Shown: positions 43,279-52,236 of the stretch, in pieces | How positions within the stretch are numbered: position 1 is the first letter of the stretch | Layout: each line of letters opens with the position of its first letter | Source: Flavobacterium sp. ENC | GTDB taxonomy: Bacteria > Bacteroidota > Bacteroidia > Flavobacteriales > Flavobacteriaceae | Reading direction: 5' to 3' | Length of the DNA stretch: 64,000 nt | Assembly (NCBI RefSeq): GCF_020991415.1 | Contig: NZ_JAJMOY010000009.1 | Location: 97,150-161,149 of the forward strand | Made by a program: the position numbers and the translations under genes | Notes under the pieces: model-generated | Told to the model about the DNA's origin: nothing | Database searches by the model: none | Seen by the model: only the letters and a program-made list of their open reading frames with translations

Positions 43279-43746
43279 ATGCCAGTAAAAATTTTAATGG
43301 TTTGTTTGGGGAATATTTGCAGGTCACCTTTAGCCGAAGGTATTTTAGCATCAAAATTACCTCAGGATAAATTTATTGTTGATTCTGCCGGAACAGGATC
43401 CTGGCATGTAGGTCATGCTCCCGACAAACGTTCAATTGCAGTGGCTCAGAAAAACGGTTTATGCATTCACAACCAAAAAGGAAGACAATTTAAACCTTCT
43501 GATTTTGACGAGTTTGATTATATCTATGTTATGGATAATTCAAATTACCGCGATGTCATTCATCTGGCCAAAACTCCGGAGCACAAAAATAAAGTCCGCC
43601 TTATTTTAAACGAATTATTTCCGGACGAAAATGTAGATGTACCGGATCCGTATTTTGGGGCAGCAAATGGTTTTGATACTGTATACCAAATGTTAGATGA
43701 AGTTGCTGAAATCATTTCCGAAAAACTAATCAAAGCACATTCTTAA
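43279..43746 (+). CDS. Low-molecular-weight protein-tyrosine phosphatase
   Basis: A 155-residue cysteine phosphatase. The P-loop is C9-LGNIC-R15-S and the general acid Asp lies in VPDPYFG. It removes phosphate from tyrosine residues, and in other bacteria it opposes BY-kinases that control polysaccharide export. It begins 9 nt after dnaA. An RsmI-like methyltransferase follows. Confidence 0.94.
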   Translation: MPVKILMVCLGNICRSPLAEGILASKLPQDKFIVDSAGTGSWHVGHAPDKRSIAVAQKNGLCIHNQKGRQFKPSDFDEFDYIYVMDNSNYRDVIHLAKTPEHKNKVRLILNELFPDENVDVPDPYFGAANGFDTVYQMLDEVAEIISEKLIKAHS

Positions 43747-43834
43747 TTAATTCTTTTCATTTTTTCTCCTAAAGAAATCGTGAAAAGAAATTTCTATTTT
43801 TACAAAATCCGTTTTATCACTTAAAAAAACGCAC

Positions 43835-44548
43835 ATGAAACTTCCAGGAAAATTATATTTAATTCCAACCACAATGGGCGAAAGCGATCCGATGGATGTT
43901 TTGCCGCAAACCGTAAAAAGAAGTATCGAACTTATAGATTATTATATTGTTGAAAACGACAAAACGGCCCGAAAATCAATAAAAGCAGTTTATCCCGAAA
44001 AGAAGCAATCAGAACTGGTACTTTTCACCCTTAACAAACGCACTGAACCGGGCGAACATCTAGAGTTCATAAAACCGCTGTTAGAAGGAAAAAACATGGG
44101 ACTAATGAGCGAAGCCGGATGTCCCGGAGTGGCAGATCCCGGAGCGGTAATTGTAAAACTGGCACATGAAAAGGGTATTCAGGTTATTCCACTGGTTGGC
44201 CCTTCCTCTATTCTATTGGCCATGATGGCTTCCGGAATGAATGGGCAAAGTTTTACCTTCAATGGCTATTTGCCTATTGACAAAGACGAGAAAAAATCGG
44301 CTTTAAAGTATTTTGAAAAATTATCCCAGGATAAAAACCAATCCCAGCTTTTTATTGAAACACCCTATAGAAACAACAAATTGATTGAAGATATTTTGCA
44401 GATTCTAAATCCTGCCACACATCTTTGTATCGCTACCGACATCACCTTACCAACCGAATTCATCAAAACGATGCGTATTTCGGACTGGAAGAAAATCAAA
44501 GTTGATTTGCACAACAGACCTACTATATTTATCATTCATAAAATGTAA
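43835..44548 (+). CDS. Tetrapyrrole-methylase-fold SAM methyltransferase (RsmI-like)
   Basis: A 237-residue methyltransferase. SEAGCPGVADPGAVIVKLAHEKGIQVIPLVGPSSILLAMMASGMNGQ is the hallmark of the RsmI/CobA-type fold, and FIETPYRNNKLIEDI is a further RsmI-like segment. RsmI methylates the ribose of C1402 in 16S rRNA. This protein is shorter at both ends than E. coli RsmI and begins GKLYLIPTTMGE instead of GTLYIVPTPIGN, so it may be a paralogue. Target is not certain. Confidence 0.87.
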   Translation: MKLPGKLYLIPTTMGESDPMDVLPQTVKRSIELIDYYIVENDKTARKSIKAVYPEKKQSELVLFTLNKRTEPGEHLEFIKPLLEGKNMGLMSEAGCPGVADPGAVIVKLAHEKGIQVIPLVGPSSILLAMMASGMNGQSFTFNGYLPIDKDEKKSALKYFEKLSQDKNQSQLFIETPYRNNKLIEDILQILNPATHLCIATDITLPTEFIKTMRISDWKKIKVDLHNRPTIFIIHKM

Positions 44549-44570
44549 ACTAACTTTAAAACCATTTATA

Positions 44571-44996
44571 ATGAAAAAGTTTCTATTCCTGATTTTGATT
44601 TGTTTCGCACAGTTTACATTTTCACAAACTGGAAAAGATCGCGGAAAACCTGCTGTAGCACCAACAAACACCGTAGCTAATGAAAATCTTATCTATGCTA
44701 TTAACGGAATAGACACAAAGCCTGAATTTCCGGGGGGCAGTACTGAATTTACCAATTTTCTGGAAAAGAATTTTATAAAACCCGCCGATAAACCAACCGT
44801 AAAAGGAAAAATCCATTTTACTTTTATTATCGAAAAAGACGGTTCCTTAAGTGATATAAAAATACTAAGAGATCTTGGTGCCAAAACAGGAGACGAAGCG
44901 ATTCGTATTTTAAAATTAGCTCCAAAATGGAATCCCGGTAAACAGAATGGTAAAGAAGTCCGAACTTTAAATGCCGGCTTTATCACGATCAGGTAA
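44571..44996 (+). CDS. Secreted TonB-C-terminal-domain protein
   Basis: A 141-residue protein with a signal peptide (KKFLFLILICFAQFTFSQ, cleavage near 19) and a TonB C-terminal domain (PEFPGGSTEFTNFLEKNF ... VKGKIHFTFIIEKDGSLSDIKILRDLG ... APKWNPGKQNGKEVR). Real TonB energy transducers have a membrane anchor and proline-rich spacer, and here both are absent. It is probably a periplasmic stand-alone domain, common in Bacteroidota, of unknown role. Start ATG at 44571 preserves the signal peptide. Confidence 0.88.
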   Translation: MKKFLFLILICFAQFTFSQTGKDRGKPAVAPTNTVANENLIYAINGIDTKPEFPGGSTEFTNFLEKNFIKPADKPTVKGKIHFTFIIEKDGSLSDIKILRDLGAKTGDEAIRILKLAPKWNPGKQNGKEVRTLNAGFITIR

Positions 44997-45042
44997 ACCT
45001 GACTCTCTTTCACTCACAAGTTTTTAAACGACAAACTTTCCT

Positions 45043-46170
45043 ATGAGTAAACTTCCAAATGTAACGACCAGCATCTTTACGGTCATGTCAAAAATGGCAG
45101 CCGAATACAATGCCATCAATCTTTCGCAGGGATTCCCTAATTTTCCCGTTGATGAAAGACTGACCGATATTTTGGCGAAATTATCTAAAGAAAACGTACA
45201 TCAATATACACCAATGGCCGGTTATCCCCCATTGATGCATGAGATTGCGAAGTTAACTAAGAGTTCTTACAACAGAACCATCAATCCTGATTTAGAGCTT
45301 TTGGTTACGGCGGGCGCAACACAGGGAATTTTTACTTCAATTTTAGCTTTGGTAAAAACCGGCGATGAAGTTCTTATTTTGGATCCGAGTTACGATTCCT
45401 ACGAATCTCCGGTACTTCTCTGTAATGCAAAACCGGTTCGTGTAGCTTTAAACGATGATTATACGCCCAATTGGGAAACGATTGAAAAAGCCTGTTCATC
45501 AAAAACAAAGATGATTATCATCAATAATCCGCACAATCCGACAGGAAAAATTTTGACGGCAGCTGATTTTATAGAACTCGAAAGAATACTTTCTAAATAT
45601 CCTGAGGTCCTCGTTTTGTCGGATGAAGTTTACGAATATATTACTTTTGAAGAAAAACATATTTCGGCCCATACCAAAGATTTTCTTTTGGATCGCTGTA
45701 TTATGGTTTCCTCTTTCGGGAAATCATTTCACATTACCGGCTGGAAAATTGGTTATACCATTGCCCCTGAATACCTGATGAAAGAAATTAAAAAGGTACA
45801 TCAGTTTTTGGTTTTTAGCGTCAACAGTATTTCTCAGGCTGCCATCAGCCAGTATCTGGAGGTTGTGGATGTAAACCTGCTTGGGAAATTCTATCAGGAA
45901 AAAAGAGATTATTTTCAAAAACTGCTACAAAACAGCCGTTTTGAATTGAAACCATGTGAAGGAACTTATTTTCAGGTAGCCTCTTATGCCAACATTTCAA
46001 CTGAGGATGATGTGACATTTTGTAAAAAACTAATCACCGATCATGGCGTGGCTGCAATTCCGATTTCGACTTTTTACTCGGATCATAAAGATCAGAAATT
46101 AATCCGTTTTTGCTTTGCCAAAGACGATTTTACCTTAGAATCTGCGGCAAAAAAATTAAGTAATATATAA
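45043..46170 (+). CDS. PLP-dependent aminotransferase (YbdL-like methionine aminotransferase)
   Basis: A 375-residue fold-type I aminotransferase. NLSQGFPNFPVDERL starts the family. NNPHNPTGK and the lysine in SSFGKSFHITGWKIGY (Schiff base) are the PLP-binding motifs. Closest by motif to YbdL/KAT-type enzymes, which transaminate methionine, glutamine or kynurenine with 2-oxo acids. Length is normal. The DECR-like reductase lies 77 bp downstream. Confidence 0.92.
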   Translation: MSKLPNVTTSIFTVMSKMAAEYNAINLSQGFPNFPVDERLTDILAKLSKENVHQYTPMAGYPPLMHEIAKLTKSSYNRTINPDLELLVTAGATQGIFTSILALVKTGDEVLILDPSYDSYESPVLLCNAKPVRVALNDDYTPNWETIEKACSSKTKMIIINNPHNPTGKILTAADFIELERILSKYPEVLVLSDEVYEYITFEEKHISAHTKDFLLDRCIMVSSFGKSFHITGWKIGYTIAPEYLMKEIKKVHQFLVFSVNSISQAAISQYLEVVDVNLLGKFYQEKRDYFQKLLQNSRFELKPCEGTYFQVASYANISTEDDVTFCKKLITDHGVAAIPISTFYSDHKDQKLIRFCFAKDDFTLESAAKKLSNI

Positions 46171-46247
46171 AGTTTATTAAAATTTTATAACATTATTATG
46201 CGTGCATCCTATTTATTTATTTAATATTGTAATAAAAAGAAAAAAAT

Positions 46248-47129
46248 ATGAGCTATACAGATAAAATGTTAAGAGATGACGCTTTAAAGGGAAAAGTCAT
46301 TGTAGTTACAGGCGGCGGAAGTGGTTTAGGAAAAGCAATGACTAAATATTTCCTGGAATTAGGAGCTCAGGTAGCGATTACTTCGAGAGATTTAGAGAAG
46401 CTGAAAACTACTGCAACGGAACTTGAAAGCGAAACTGGCGGAAAATGTTTACCGGTTCAGTGTGATGTCCGTCATTATGAAGAAGTAGAAAACATGCTTC
46501 AGGAAGTTTTGAAAGCTTTTGGCAAAGTAGATGTTCTTTTGAACAACGCAGCAGGAAACTTCATTTCCCCAACAGAGCGATTGTCTGCAAATGCATTTGA
46601 TACTGTTATAGATATCGTATTGAAAGGTTCCAAAAACTGTACACTTGCTTTTGGTAAACACTGGATTGACACCAAACAGACATCAGCTACCATTCTGAAT
46701 ATCGTGACCACTTATGCCTGGACAGGTTCTGCCTACGTAGTACCAAGTGCCACTGCAAAAGCAGGAGTTTTAGCCATGACAAGAAGTCTTGCCGTAGAAT
46801 GGGCCAAGTACGGAATCCGTTCTAACGCTATTGCTCCGGGCCCGTTCCCGACAAAAGGTGCCTGGGACAGATTGTTACCCGGAGATTTAGCTGAAAAATT
46901 CGATATGGCCAAAAAAGTGCCTTTGAAACGTGTCGGCGACCATCAGGAACTGGCTAATCTGGCTGCTTACCTGGTTTCTGATTTTTCTGCTTATGTAAAC
47001 GGTGATGTCATCACAATTGACGGTGGGGAATGGCTGAAAGGCGCAGGACAATTCAATCTACTCGAAGCAATTCCAGAAGAACTTTGGGACCAGCTTGAAA
47101 TGATGATAAAAGCAAAAAAGAATAAGTAA
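46248..47129 (+). CDS. 2,4-dienoyl-CoA reductase-like SDR
   Basis: A 293-residue short-chain dehydrogenase. The cofactor loop is TGGGSGLGKA, NNAAGNF is the structural motif, and the C-terminal half reads AKAGVLAMTRSLAVEWAKYGIRSNAIAPGPF. The catalytic Tyr of the SDR YxxxK motif is absent (SATAK), as in the 2,4-dienoyl-CoA reductase (DECR) group, which reduces polyunsaturated enoyl-CoA intermediates. So it is probably a beta-oxidation auxiliary enzyme. A hairpin terminator lies 55 bp beyond the stop. Confidence 0.9.
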   Translation: MSYTDKMLRDDALKGKVIVVTGGGSGLGKAMTKYFLELGAQVAITSRDLEKLKTTATELESETGGKCLPVQCDVRHYEEVENMLQEVLKAFGKVDVLLNNAAGNFISPTERLSANAFDTVIDIVLKGSKNCTLAFGKHWIDTKQTSATILNIVTTYAWTGSAYVVPSATAKAGVLAMTRSLAVEWAKYGIRSNAIAPGPFPTKGAWDRLLPGDLAEKFDMAKKVPLKRVGDHQELANLAAYLVSDFSAYVNGDVITIDGGEWLKGAGQFNLLEAIPEELWDQLEMMIKAKKNK

Positions 47130-47184
47130 ATAAATAATGTGCTTACTAAATTCAGAATATTTTTAAAACTATACTGATTGCACT

Positions 47185-47217
47185 AAATCCCGATGGCATT
47201 GCTGTCGGGATTTTTTT
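47185..47217 (+). terminator. Terminator of the DECR-like gene
   Basis: AAATCCCGA (47185-47193) pairs with TCGGGATTT (47205-47213), followed by a T-run. The CCCGA/TCGGG arms resemble the CCCGATAGCTATCGGG family. Confidence 0.8.
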
Positions 47218-47236
47218 ATGCTTTCTTACTTCAACA

Positions 47237-47419
47237 ATATAAGTTAAATAAGTTCATTTTAGCTTTTCGCATATTTATTTCCGAAACTTAGTATTTACTG
47301 ATTTAATCCTGAATTACCCAATAAATTACAGCTATAACTAAATACAGAGCTAAAATGAACTTATTTAACTTATATGGTAAAGAGAATAAAACCTAAATGA
47401 ACTTACATAACTTATATGT
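47237..47419. repeat. 28-bp perfect inverted repeat with a third direct copy
   Basis: Arms 47237-47264 and 47349-47376 are exact reverse complements over 28 bp (core AAGTTCATTTTAGCT). The 84-bp centre shows weaker internal symmetry. A third, less exact copy of the right arm lies at 47394-47419 (ATGAACTTACATAACTTAT). This fills much of the 388-bp gap before udk. No coding frame. Confidence 0.85.
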
Positions 47420-47483
47420 TTTAAATACACAGTACGCATCGTTTAAATAAATTATATGTTTAGATATAATCCACTTAAATTAT

Positions 47484-47491
47484 TATTTTTG
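47484..47491 (+). promoter_or_regulatory. Candidate -7 box for udk
   Basis: TATTTTTG matches TAnnTTTG, 26 nt before the udk ATG. A GTTTA at about -33 is a weak partner. Confidence 0.5.
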
Positions 47492-47517
47492 CCGGACAAA
47501 TATATAACAACAAATTT

Positions 47518-48126
47518 ATGCTCATTATTGGAATTGCAGGAGGAACAGGAAGTGGAAAAACAACGGTAGTACACCAAATCATGAACGAATTGCCACATAC
47601 GGAAGTTGGTGTAATTTCACAGGATTCGTACTACAAAGAAACCACTAATCTATCATTTGATGAAAGAGCATTAATTAATTTTGATCATCCGCGAGCTATT
47701 GATTTTGATTTACTTGTAAAACATTTAAAAGCGCTCAAAGCCGGAGAAACAATAGATCAGCCTGTTTATTCGTTTATTCAGCACAACAGAACCGATGATA
47801 CGGTTTCTACACATCCCAGAAAAGTAATGATTGTTGAAGGGATTCTGATTTTGACCAATCCGGAGCTTCGCGATCTTTTTGACATTAAAATATACGTTCA
47901 CGCTGATTCTGATGAAAGATTAATCCGTCGTTTGAAACGTGATATTTCAGAACGCGGCCGTGATATCGATGAAGTTTTAACGCGTTACCAGAACACCTTA
48001 AAGCCTATGCATGAGCAATTTATCGAGCCGTCAAAAGCTTTCGCTGACATCATCATACCAAACGACAAATACAATACTGTTGCCATCGATGTAGTCCGGG
48101 CAGTAATAAATCAGAGAATTTCATAA
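47518..48126 (+). CDS. udk: Uridine kinase
   Basis: A 202-residue P-loop kinase that phosphorylates uridine and cytidine in pyrimidine salvage. The P-loop is GGTGSGKTT at residues 8-16, and DHPRAIDFD plus YSFIQHNRTDDT complete the nucleoside site. Length is as expected. It has its own candidate promoter after a large inverted repeat. The FtsB-like gene follows 140 bp downstream, beyond a palindrome and hairpin. Confidence 0.95.
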   Translation: MLIIGIAGGTGSGKTTVVHQIMNELPHTEVGVISQDSYYKETTNLSFDERALINFDHPRAIDFDLLVKHLKALKAGETIDQPVYSFIQHNRTDDTVSTHPRKVMIVEGILILTNPELRDLFDIKIYVHADSDERLIRRLKRDISERGRDIDEVLTRYQNTLKPMHEQFIEPSKAFADIIIPNDKYNTVAIDVVRAVINQRIS

Positions 48127-48151
48127 TTTTTATTGTAAATTTATTCCATAA

Positions 48152-48219
48152 TCCCGATAGCTATCGGGACCCGCTTTCGCCTTTATCTTTTTATGTCTGT
48201 TGCGGCAGACATAAAAAGA
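48152..48219. repeat. CCCGATAGCTATCGGG palindrome and adjacent hairpin
   Basis: TCCCGATAGCTATCGGGA (48152-48169) is an 18-bp perfect palindrome. It is followed by TCTTTTTATGTCTG and its exact inverted copy (48186-48199 and 48206-48219). Without a T-run neither is a standard terminator. Confidence 0.85.
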
Positions 48220-48266
48220 ATATCGGGCTAAAAAAGAAATCAAACTATAAGTAATAATCGTTTAAA

Positions 48267-48608
48267 GTGAAAATTAAAATAACAAATCCGTATAAAGGCA
48301 AATCCTGGTTCAGGTTTCTGGGCAATAAATATGTTTGGGTATTACTGTTTTTTGTTGTTTGGATGTTATTTTTAGACAATTACTCGTATTTTGACCATCG
48401 TTTTTTAGACAATCAGATCAATGAGCTTGAAGACAATAAAAAATACTATCAGGAGGAAATTAAAAAAGATCAGGAACAGATCAAGCAACTGAAAAATCCG
48501 GAACAGATCGAAAAATATGCCCGCGAAAAGTACTTTATGAAAAAAGACAGCGAAGACATATACATCATTCAATTTGAAGGAGACACTATTCAGGATAATA
48601 AAGAATAA
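48267..48608 (+). CDS. FtsB/DivIC-like septum formation initiator
   Basis: A 113-residue bitopic protein with a short cytoplasmic start, one membrane helix (about residues 19-38) and a coiled coil (NQINELEDNKKYYQEEIKKDQEQIKQLKN). It then has the conserved PEQIEKYAREKYFMKKDSEDIYII, typical of FtsB/DivIC. It links early and late cell-division proteins. Start is GTG at 48267. mutA begins 16 nt after its stop, so they share a transcript even though the functions differ. Confidence 0.9.
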   Translation: MKIKITNPYKGKSWFRFLGNKYVWVLLFFVVWMLFLDNYSYFDHRFLDNQINELEDNKKYYQEEIKKDQEQIKQLKNPEQIEKYAREKYFMKKDSEDIYIIQFEGDTIQDNKE

Positions 48609-48624
48609 TCAGAAAAAACACCCA

Positions 48625-49989
48625 ATGGCGACTACCCTATTCGACGATTTTAGTCCAGTTTCATCCAAACAGTGGAAACAAAAAATTCAGTTTGAACTGG
48701 ATGGAGCTGATTATAACGAAACTGTAATCTGGCATTCTCCTGAAGACATTCAGGTAAAACCATTTTATCACAGCGACGAATTCTCAAAAACAGCTGATGT
48801 ACAGACAAAAGCGGCCGATTTTAAAATCTGCCAGAACATCTTTGTTTATGATATTGAAAAATCAATTCAAAGAGCTTTAAATACTATCGAAAGAGGCGCT
48901 GAAAGTCTGCGTTTCACAATAGAAAACGAGAAAACAGATATTCGTAAACTGTTAGAAAATCTTCCTTTAGAAAACAGGATCGTTTACTTTAATTTGAAAT
49001 TTATTTCAATCGATTTCGTGAAATTATTAGATACAATTTCAATACAGAAAAAGAGTACTTTTTATTGCAATCTCGATCCGATTGGTCATTTTGCACGCGA
49101 AGGAAACTGGTTTACGACAACTGACAAAAATAATTTTGAAACTATTGATTTCATTTCAAAAGCAACTACAAATGTATCTTTGATCAGCATTGATTCCGGT
49201 CTATATCAAAATGCCGGTGCCAATATTACACAACAAATTGCCTATAGTCTGGCTCATGCCAATGAATATTTGAATCGTTTGGCTACCCTTCCGAAACAAA
49301 TCGTTTTTGAAGTTTCCGTGGGAACCAATTATTTCTTTGAAATTGCAAAACTTCGTGCCTTACGAATGCTTTTCAAATTAATTGCCAGTGAGTACGATCC
49401 GGAATTAGAGTGTCATTTATTAGTGACCCCGACAAAACGCAACAAAACGATTTACGATTATAATGTCAATATGCTCCGTACCACAACCGAATGCATGTCG
49501 GCAATTCTGGGCGGTGCAGATGCCGTTGCCAATTTACCTTATGATTCCTTATACCACAAAGACAATGAATTTGGGGATCGAATTGCCAGAAATCAATTGT
49601 TGGTTTTAAAGCATGAAAGCTATTTTGACAAAGTAAATAATCCTGCCGACGGAAGTTATTATATTGAAAGTTTAACGATGCAACTGGCGGAAAAAAGTCT
49701 GAATCTCTTTAAAGACATTGAAACTAATGGAGGTTTTCTGAAACTTTTAAACGACGGAACCATTAAAAAGAAAATCCAGGAAAGCGCTGCTAAAGAGCAG
49801 GAATTATTTGATTCGAAGAAAGAAGTTTTGCTGGGAACGAATAAATATCCAAATAAAGACGACAAAATGAAACATGATCTGGAATTGTTTCCTTTCGTAA
49901 AAGTAAAACCCCGAAAAACATTAATTACACCCATTATAGAAAAAAGATTGGCTGAAAAACTGGAACAGGAACGTTTAGAACTAGAATAA
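48625..49989 (+). CDS. mutA: Methylmalonyl-CoA mutase small subunit, without a B12 domain
   Basis: A 454-residue homologue of the mutase barrel domain (KQWKQKIQFELDGADYNETVIWHSPEDIQVKPFY). It forms a heterodimer with the large subunit. The small subunits of other bacteria keep a degenerate C-terminal cobalamin domain. Here the protein ends after the barrel (PNKDDKMKHDLELFPFVKVKPRKTLITPIIEKR), so that domain is missing. Start ATG at 48625; a longer frame overlaps the FtsB gene and lacks family similarity. The large subunit begins 45 bp downstream. Confidence 0.92.
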   Translation: MATTLFDDFSPVSSKQWKQKIQFELDGADYNETVIWHSPEDIQVKPFYHSDEFSKTADVQTKAADFKICQNIFVYDIEKSIQRALNTIERGAESLRFTIENEKTDIRKLLENLPLENRIVYFNLKFISIDFVKLLDTISIQKKSTFYCNLDPIGHFAREGNWFTTTDKNNFETIDFISKATTNVSLISIDSGLYQNAGANITQQIAYSLAHANEYLNRLATLPKQIVFEVSVGTNYFFEIAKLRALRMLFKLIASEYDPELECHLLVTPTKRNKTIYDYNVNMLRTTTECMSAILGGADAVANLPYDSLYHKDNEFGDRIARNQLLVLKHESYFDKVNNPADGSYYIESLTMQLAEKSLNLFKDIETNGGFLKLLNDGTIKKKIQESAAKEQELFDSKKEVLLGTNKYPNKDDKMKHDLELFPFVKVKPRKTLITPIIEKRLAEKLEQERLELE

Positions 49990-50034
49990 TCATTTTTCAA
50001 AGTAATTAATAAAACTACTCAAAAGAGTATTTCC

Positions 50035-52173
50035 ATGATAAGAAAAGACCTTACACATATAAAGTTAGACGTTAAAAGGGAGAAGTCAGAAGTTGATTCG
50101 CAAGATCAATTGGCTGGGGACAACTTTGTAACTGCTGAAGGAATTGAGATCAAAAAAACCTATTCTGAAAAGGATATCGAAGATTTAGAGTTTTTGGATT
50201 TCGGAGCTGGTTATGCACCCAATTTACGCGGTCCTTATGCCACCATGTATGTCAGACGTCCGTGGACCATACGTCAATATGCGGGATTTTCCACTGCAGA
50301 AGAAAGCAATGCCTTTTACAGACGAAACCTGGCCGCCGGACAAAAAGGGCTGTCAATTGCATTTGATCTGCCTACGCATCGCGGTTACGATTCCGATCAC
50401 GAACGTGTGGTGGGTGATGTTGGTAAAGCCGGCGTAGCCATTGATTCTGTTGAAGACATGAAAGTGCTCTTTGATCAGATTCCGCTGGACGAGATGTCTG
50501 TTTCTATGACCATGAATGGAGCCGTTTTACCCATTATGGCCTTTTACATTGTCGCCGCAGAAGAACAGGGAGTTGCCATCGGAAAACTTTCAGGTACGAT
50601 TCAGAATGATATTTTAAAGGAGTTCATGGTACGTAATACCTATATCTATCCGCCAACTCCTTCCATGAAAATCATAGCTGACATTTTTGAATTTACGAGC
50701 AAAAAAATGCCGAAGTTCAATTCGATTTCAATTTCAGGATATCATATGCAGGAAGCCGGTGCAACAGCCGATATTGAGCTGGCCTATACCCTGGCAGATG
50801 GTTTAGAATATATCAGAACCGGTCTTTCAACCGGAATGACCATTGATGAATTTGCGCCACGATTATCCTTTTTCTGGGCCATCGGAATGAATCATTTTAT
50901 GGAAATTGCCAAAATGAGAGCCGGAAGAATGATCTGGGCAAAACTGATTCAGCAATTCAATCCGAAAAGCGATAAATCTTTAGCACTACGAACGCATTGC
51001 CAGACAAGCGGCTGGAGTCTAACAGAACAGGATCCTTTTAATAATGTAGCCCGTACCTGTATTGAGGCTACTGCAGCAGCTTTTGGCGGAACACAATCCC
51101 TGCATACCAACGCACTCGACGAAGCCATTGCCTTGCCAACTGATTTCTCTGCCAGAATAGCGCGAAATACGCAGATTTTTTTACAGGAAGAAACCAAGAT
51201 TACCAAAACAGTTGATCCCTGGGCTGGCAGTTATTATGTGGAAAGCCTGACCAATGAAATTACGGAAAGTACCTGGAAACTCATTCAGGAAGTCGAAGAG
51301 CTGGGCGGAATGACAAAAGCGATTGAAGCCGGTATTCCAAAACTGCGAATCGAAGAAGCGGCCGCCAGAAAACAGGCTCGAATTGACAGCGGACAAGATA
51401 TAATTGTAGGCGTAAACAAGTTCAGGTTAGAAAAAGAAGATCCGTTACATATACTGGATGTCGACAACCAGATGGTTCGTAAACAGCAGATAGAACGTCT
51501 GGAAGAAATAAAATCAAAAAGAGATACTGAAAAAGTAAATCAATCACTGGAAAAATTAATCCTTTGTGCTAAAACCGGACAAGGCAATTTACTTGAAATT
51601 GCTGTCGAGGCGGCAAGAAACAGAGCAACTTTAGGCGAAATCAGCGATGCTCTGGAAAGTATTTTCGGAAGGTTCAAAGCGCAAATTAAATCCTTTAGCG
51701 GTGTGTATAGTGCAGCAATAAAAAATGACGAAACGTTTGAAAAGGCAAAACAACTGGCAGATGCCTTTGCGAAACAAGAAGGAAGGCGTCCGAGAATTAT
51801 GATTGCCAAAATGGGCCAGGACGGACATGACAGAGGTGCAAAAGTAGTAGCAACAGGTTATGCCGATGTTGGTTTTGATGTCGACATTGGCCCCTTATTT
51901 CAGACACCTGCAGAAGCGGCCAAACAAGCAGTGGAGAATGACGTACACATTTTGGGTGTTTCATCACTCGCCGCGGGACACAAAACACTGGTTCCGCAGG
52001 TAATTGAAGAACTTAAAAAACACGGTCGTGAAGATATTATGGTAATTGTCGGAGGTGTGATTCCGGCACAGGATTATCAATACTTGTTTGATGCCGGTGC
52101 AGTGGCCGTTTTTGGCCCGGGAACCAAAATTAGTGAGGCGGCTATCAAAATTCTTGATATTTTAATTGACTAA
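50035..52173 (+). CDS. mutB: Methylmalonyl-CoA mutase large subunit
   Basis: A 712-residue adenosylcobalamin enzyme that interconverts methylmalonyl-CoA and succinyl-CoA. The TIM barrel begins near residue 60 (GPYATMYVRRPWTIRQYAGFSTAEESNAFYRRNLAAGQKGLSIAFDLPTHRG). The C-terminal B12 domain has the DxHxxG motif with His598 as axial cobalt ligand, followed by the GVSSLAAGHKTLVP segment. It works with MutA and with the GTPase MeaB encoded at 7365. A strong terminator follows. Often called scpA in E. coli. Confidence 0.97.
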   Translation: MIRKDLTHIKLDVKREKSEVDSQDQLAGDNFVTAEGIEIKKTYSEKDIEDLEFLDFGAGYAPNLRGPYATMYVRRPWTIRQYAGFSTAEESNAFYRRNLAAGQKGLSIAFDLPTHRGYDSDHERVVGDVGKAGVAIDSVEDMKVLFDQIPLDEMSVSMTMNGAVLPIMAFYIVAAEEQGVAIGKLSGTIQNDILKEFMVRNTYIYPPTPSMKIIADIFEFTSKKMPKFNSISISGYHMQEAGATADIELAYTLADGLEYIRTGLSTGMTIDEFAPRLSFFWAIGMNHFMEIAKMRAGRMIWAKLIQQFNPKSDKSLALRTHCQTSGWSLTEQDPFNNVARTCIEATAAAFGGTQSLHTNALDEAIALPTDFSARIARNTQIFLQEETKITKTVDPWAGSYYVESLTNEITESTWKLIQEVEELGGMTKAIEAGIPKLRIEEAAARKQARIDSGQDIIVGVNKFRLEKEDPLHILDVDNQMVRKQQIERLEEIKSKRDTEKVNQSLEKLILCAKTGQGNLLEIAVEAARNRATLGEISDALESIFGRFKAQIKSFSGVYSAAIKNDETFEKAKQLADAFAKQEGRRPRIMIAKMGQDGHDRGAKVVATGYADVGFDVDIGPLFQTPAEAAKQAVENDVHILGVSSLAAGHKTLVPQVIEELKKHGREDIMVIVGGVIPAQDYQYLFDAGAVAVFGPGTKISEAAIKILDILID

Positions 52174-52186
52174 AAATTTTAAACAT

Positions 52187-52219
52187 AAAAAAAACCTGCT
52201 TTTTACAGCAGGTTTTTTT
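52187..52219. terminator. Bidirectional terminator after mutB
   Basis: AAAAAACCTGCT (52189-52200) pairs with AGCAGGTTTTTT (52207-52218) around a 6-nt loop. It serves mutB and the convergent lysozyme-like gene. Confidence 0.9.
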
Positions 52220-52236
52220 ATAAAGTTTACACTTTA

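Noticed and set aside
48186..48219. Terminator of udk
   Set aside because: The stem is strong, but no T-run follows and it sits next to another palindrome. It is listed as a repeat.
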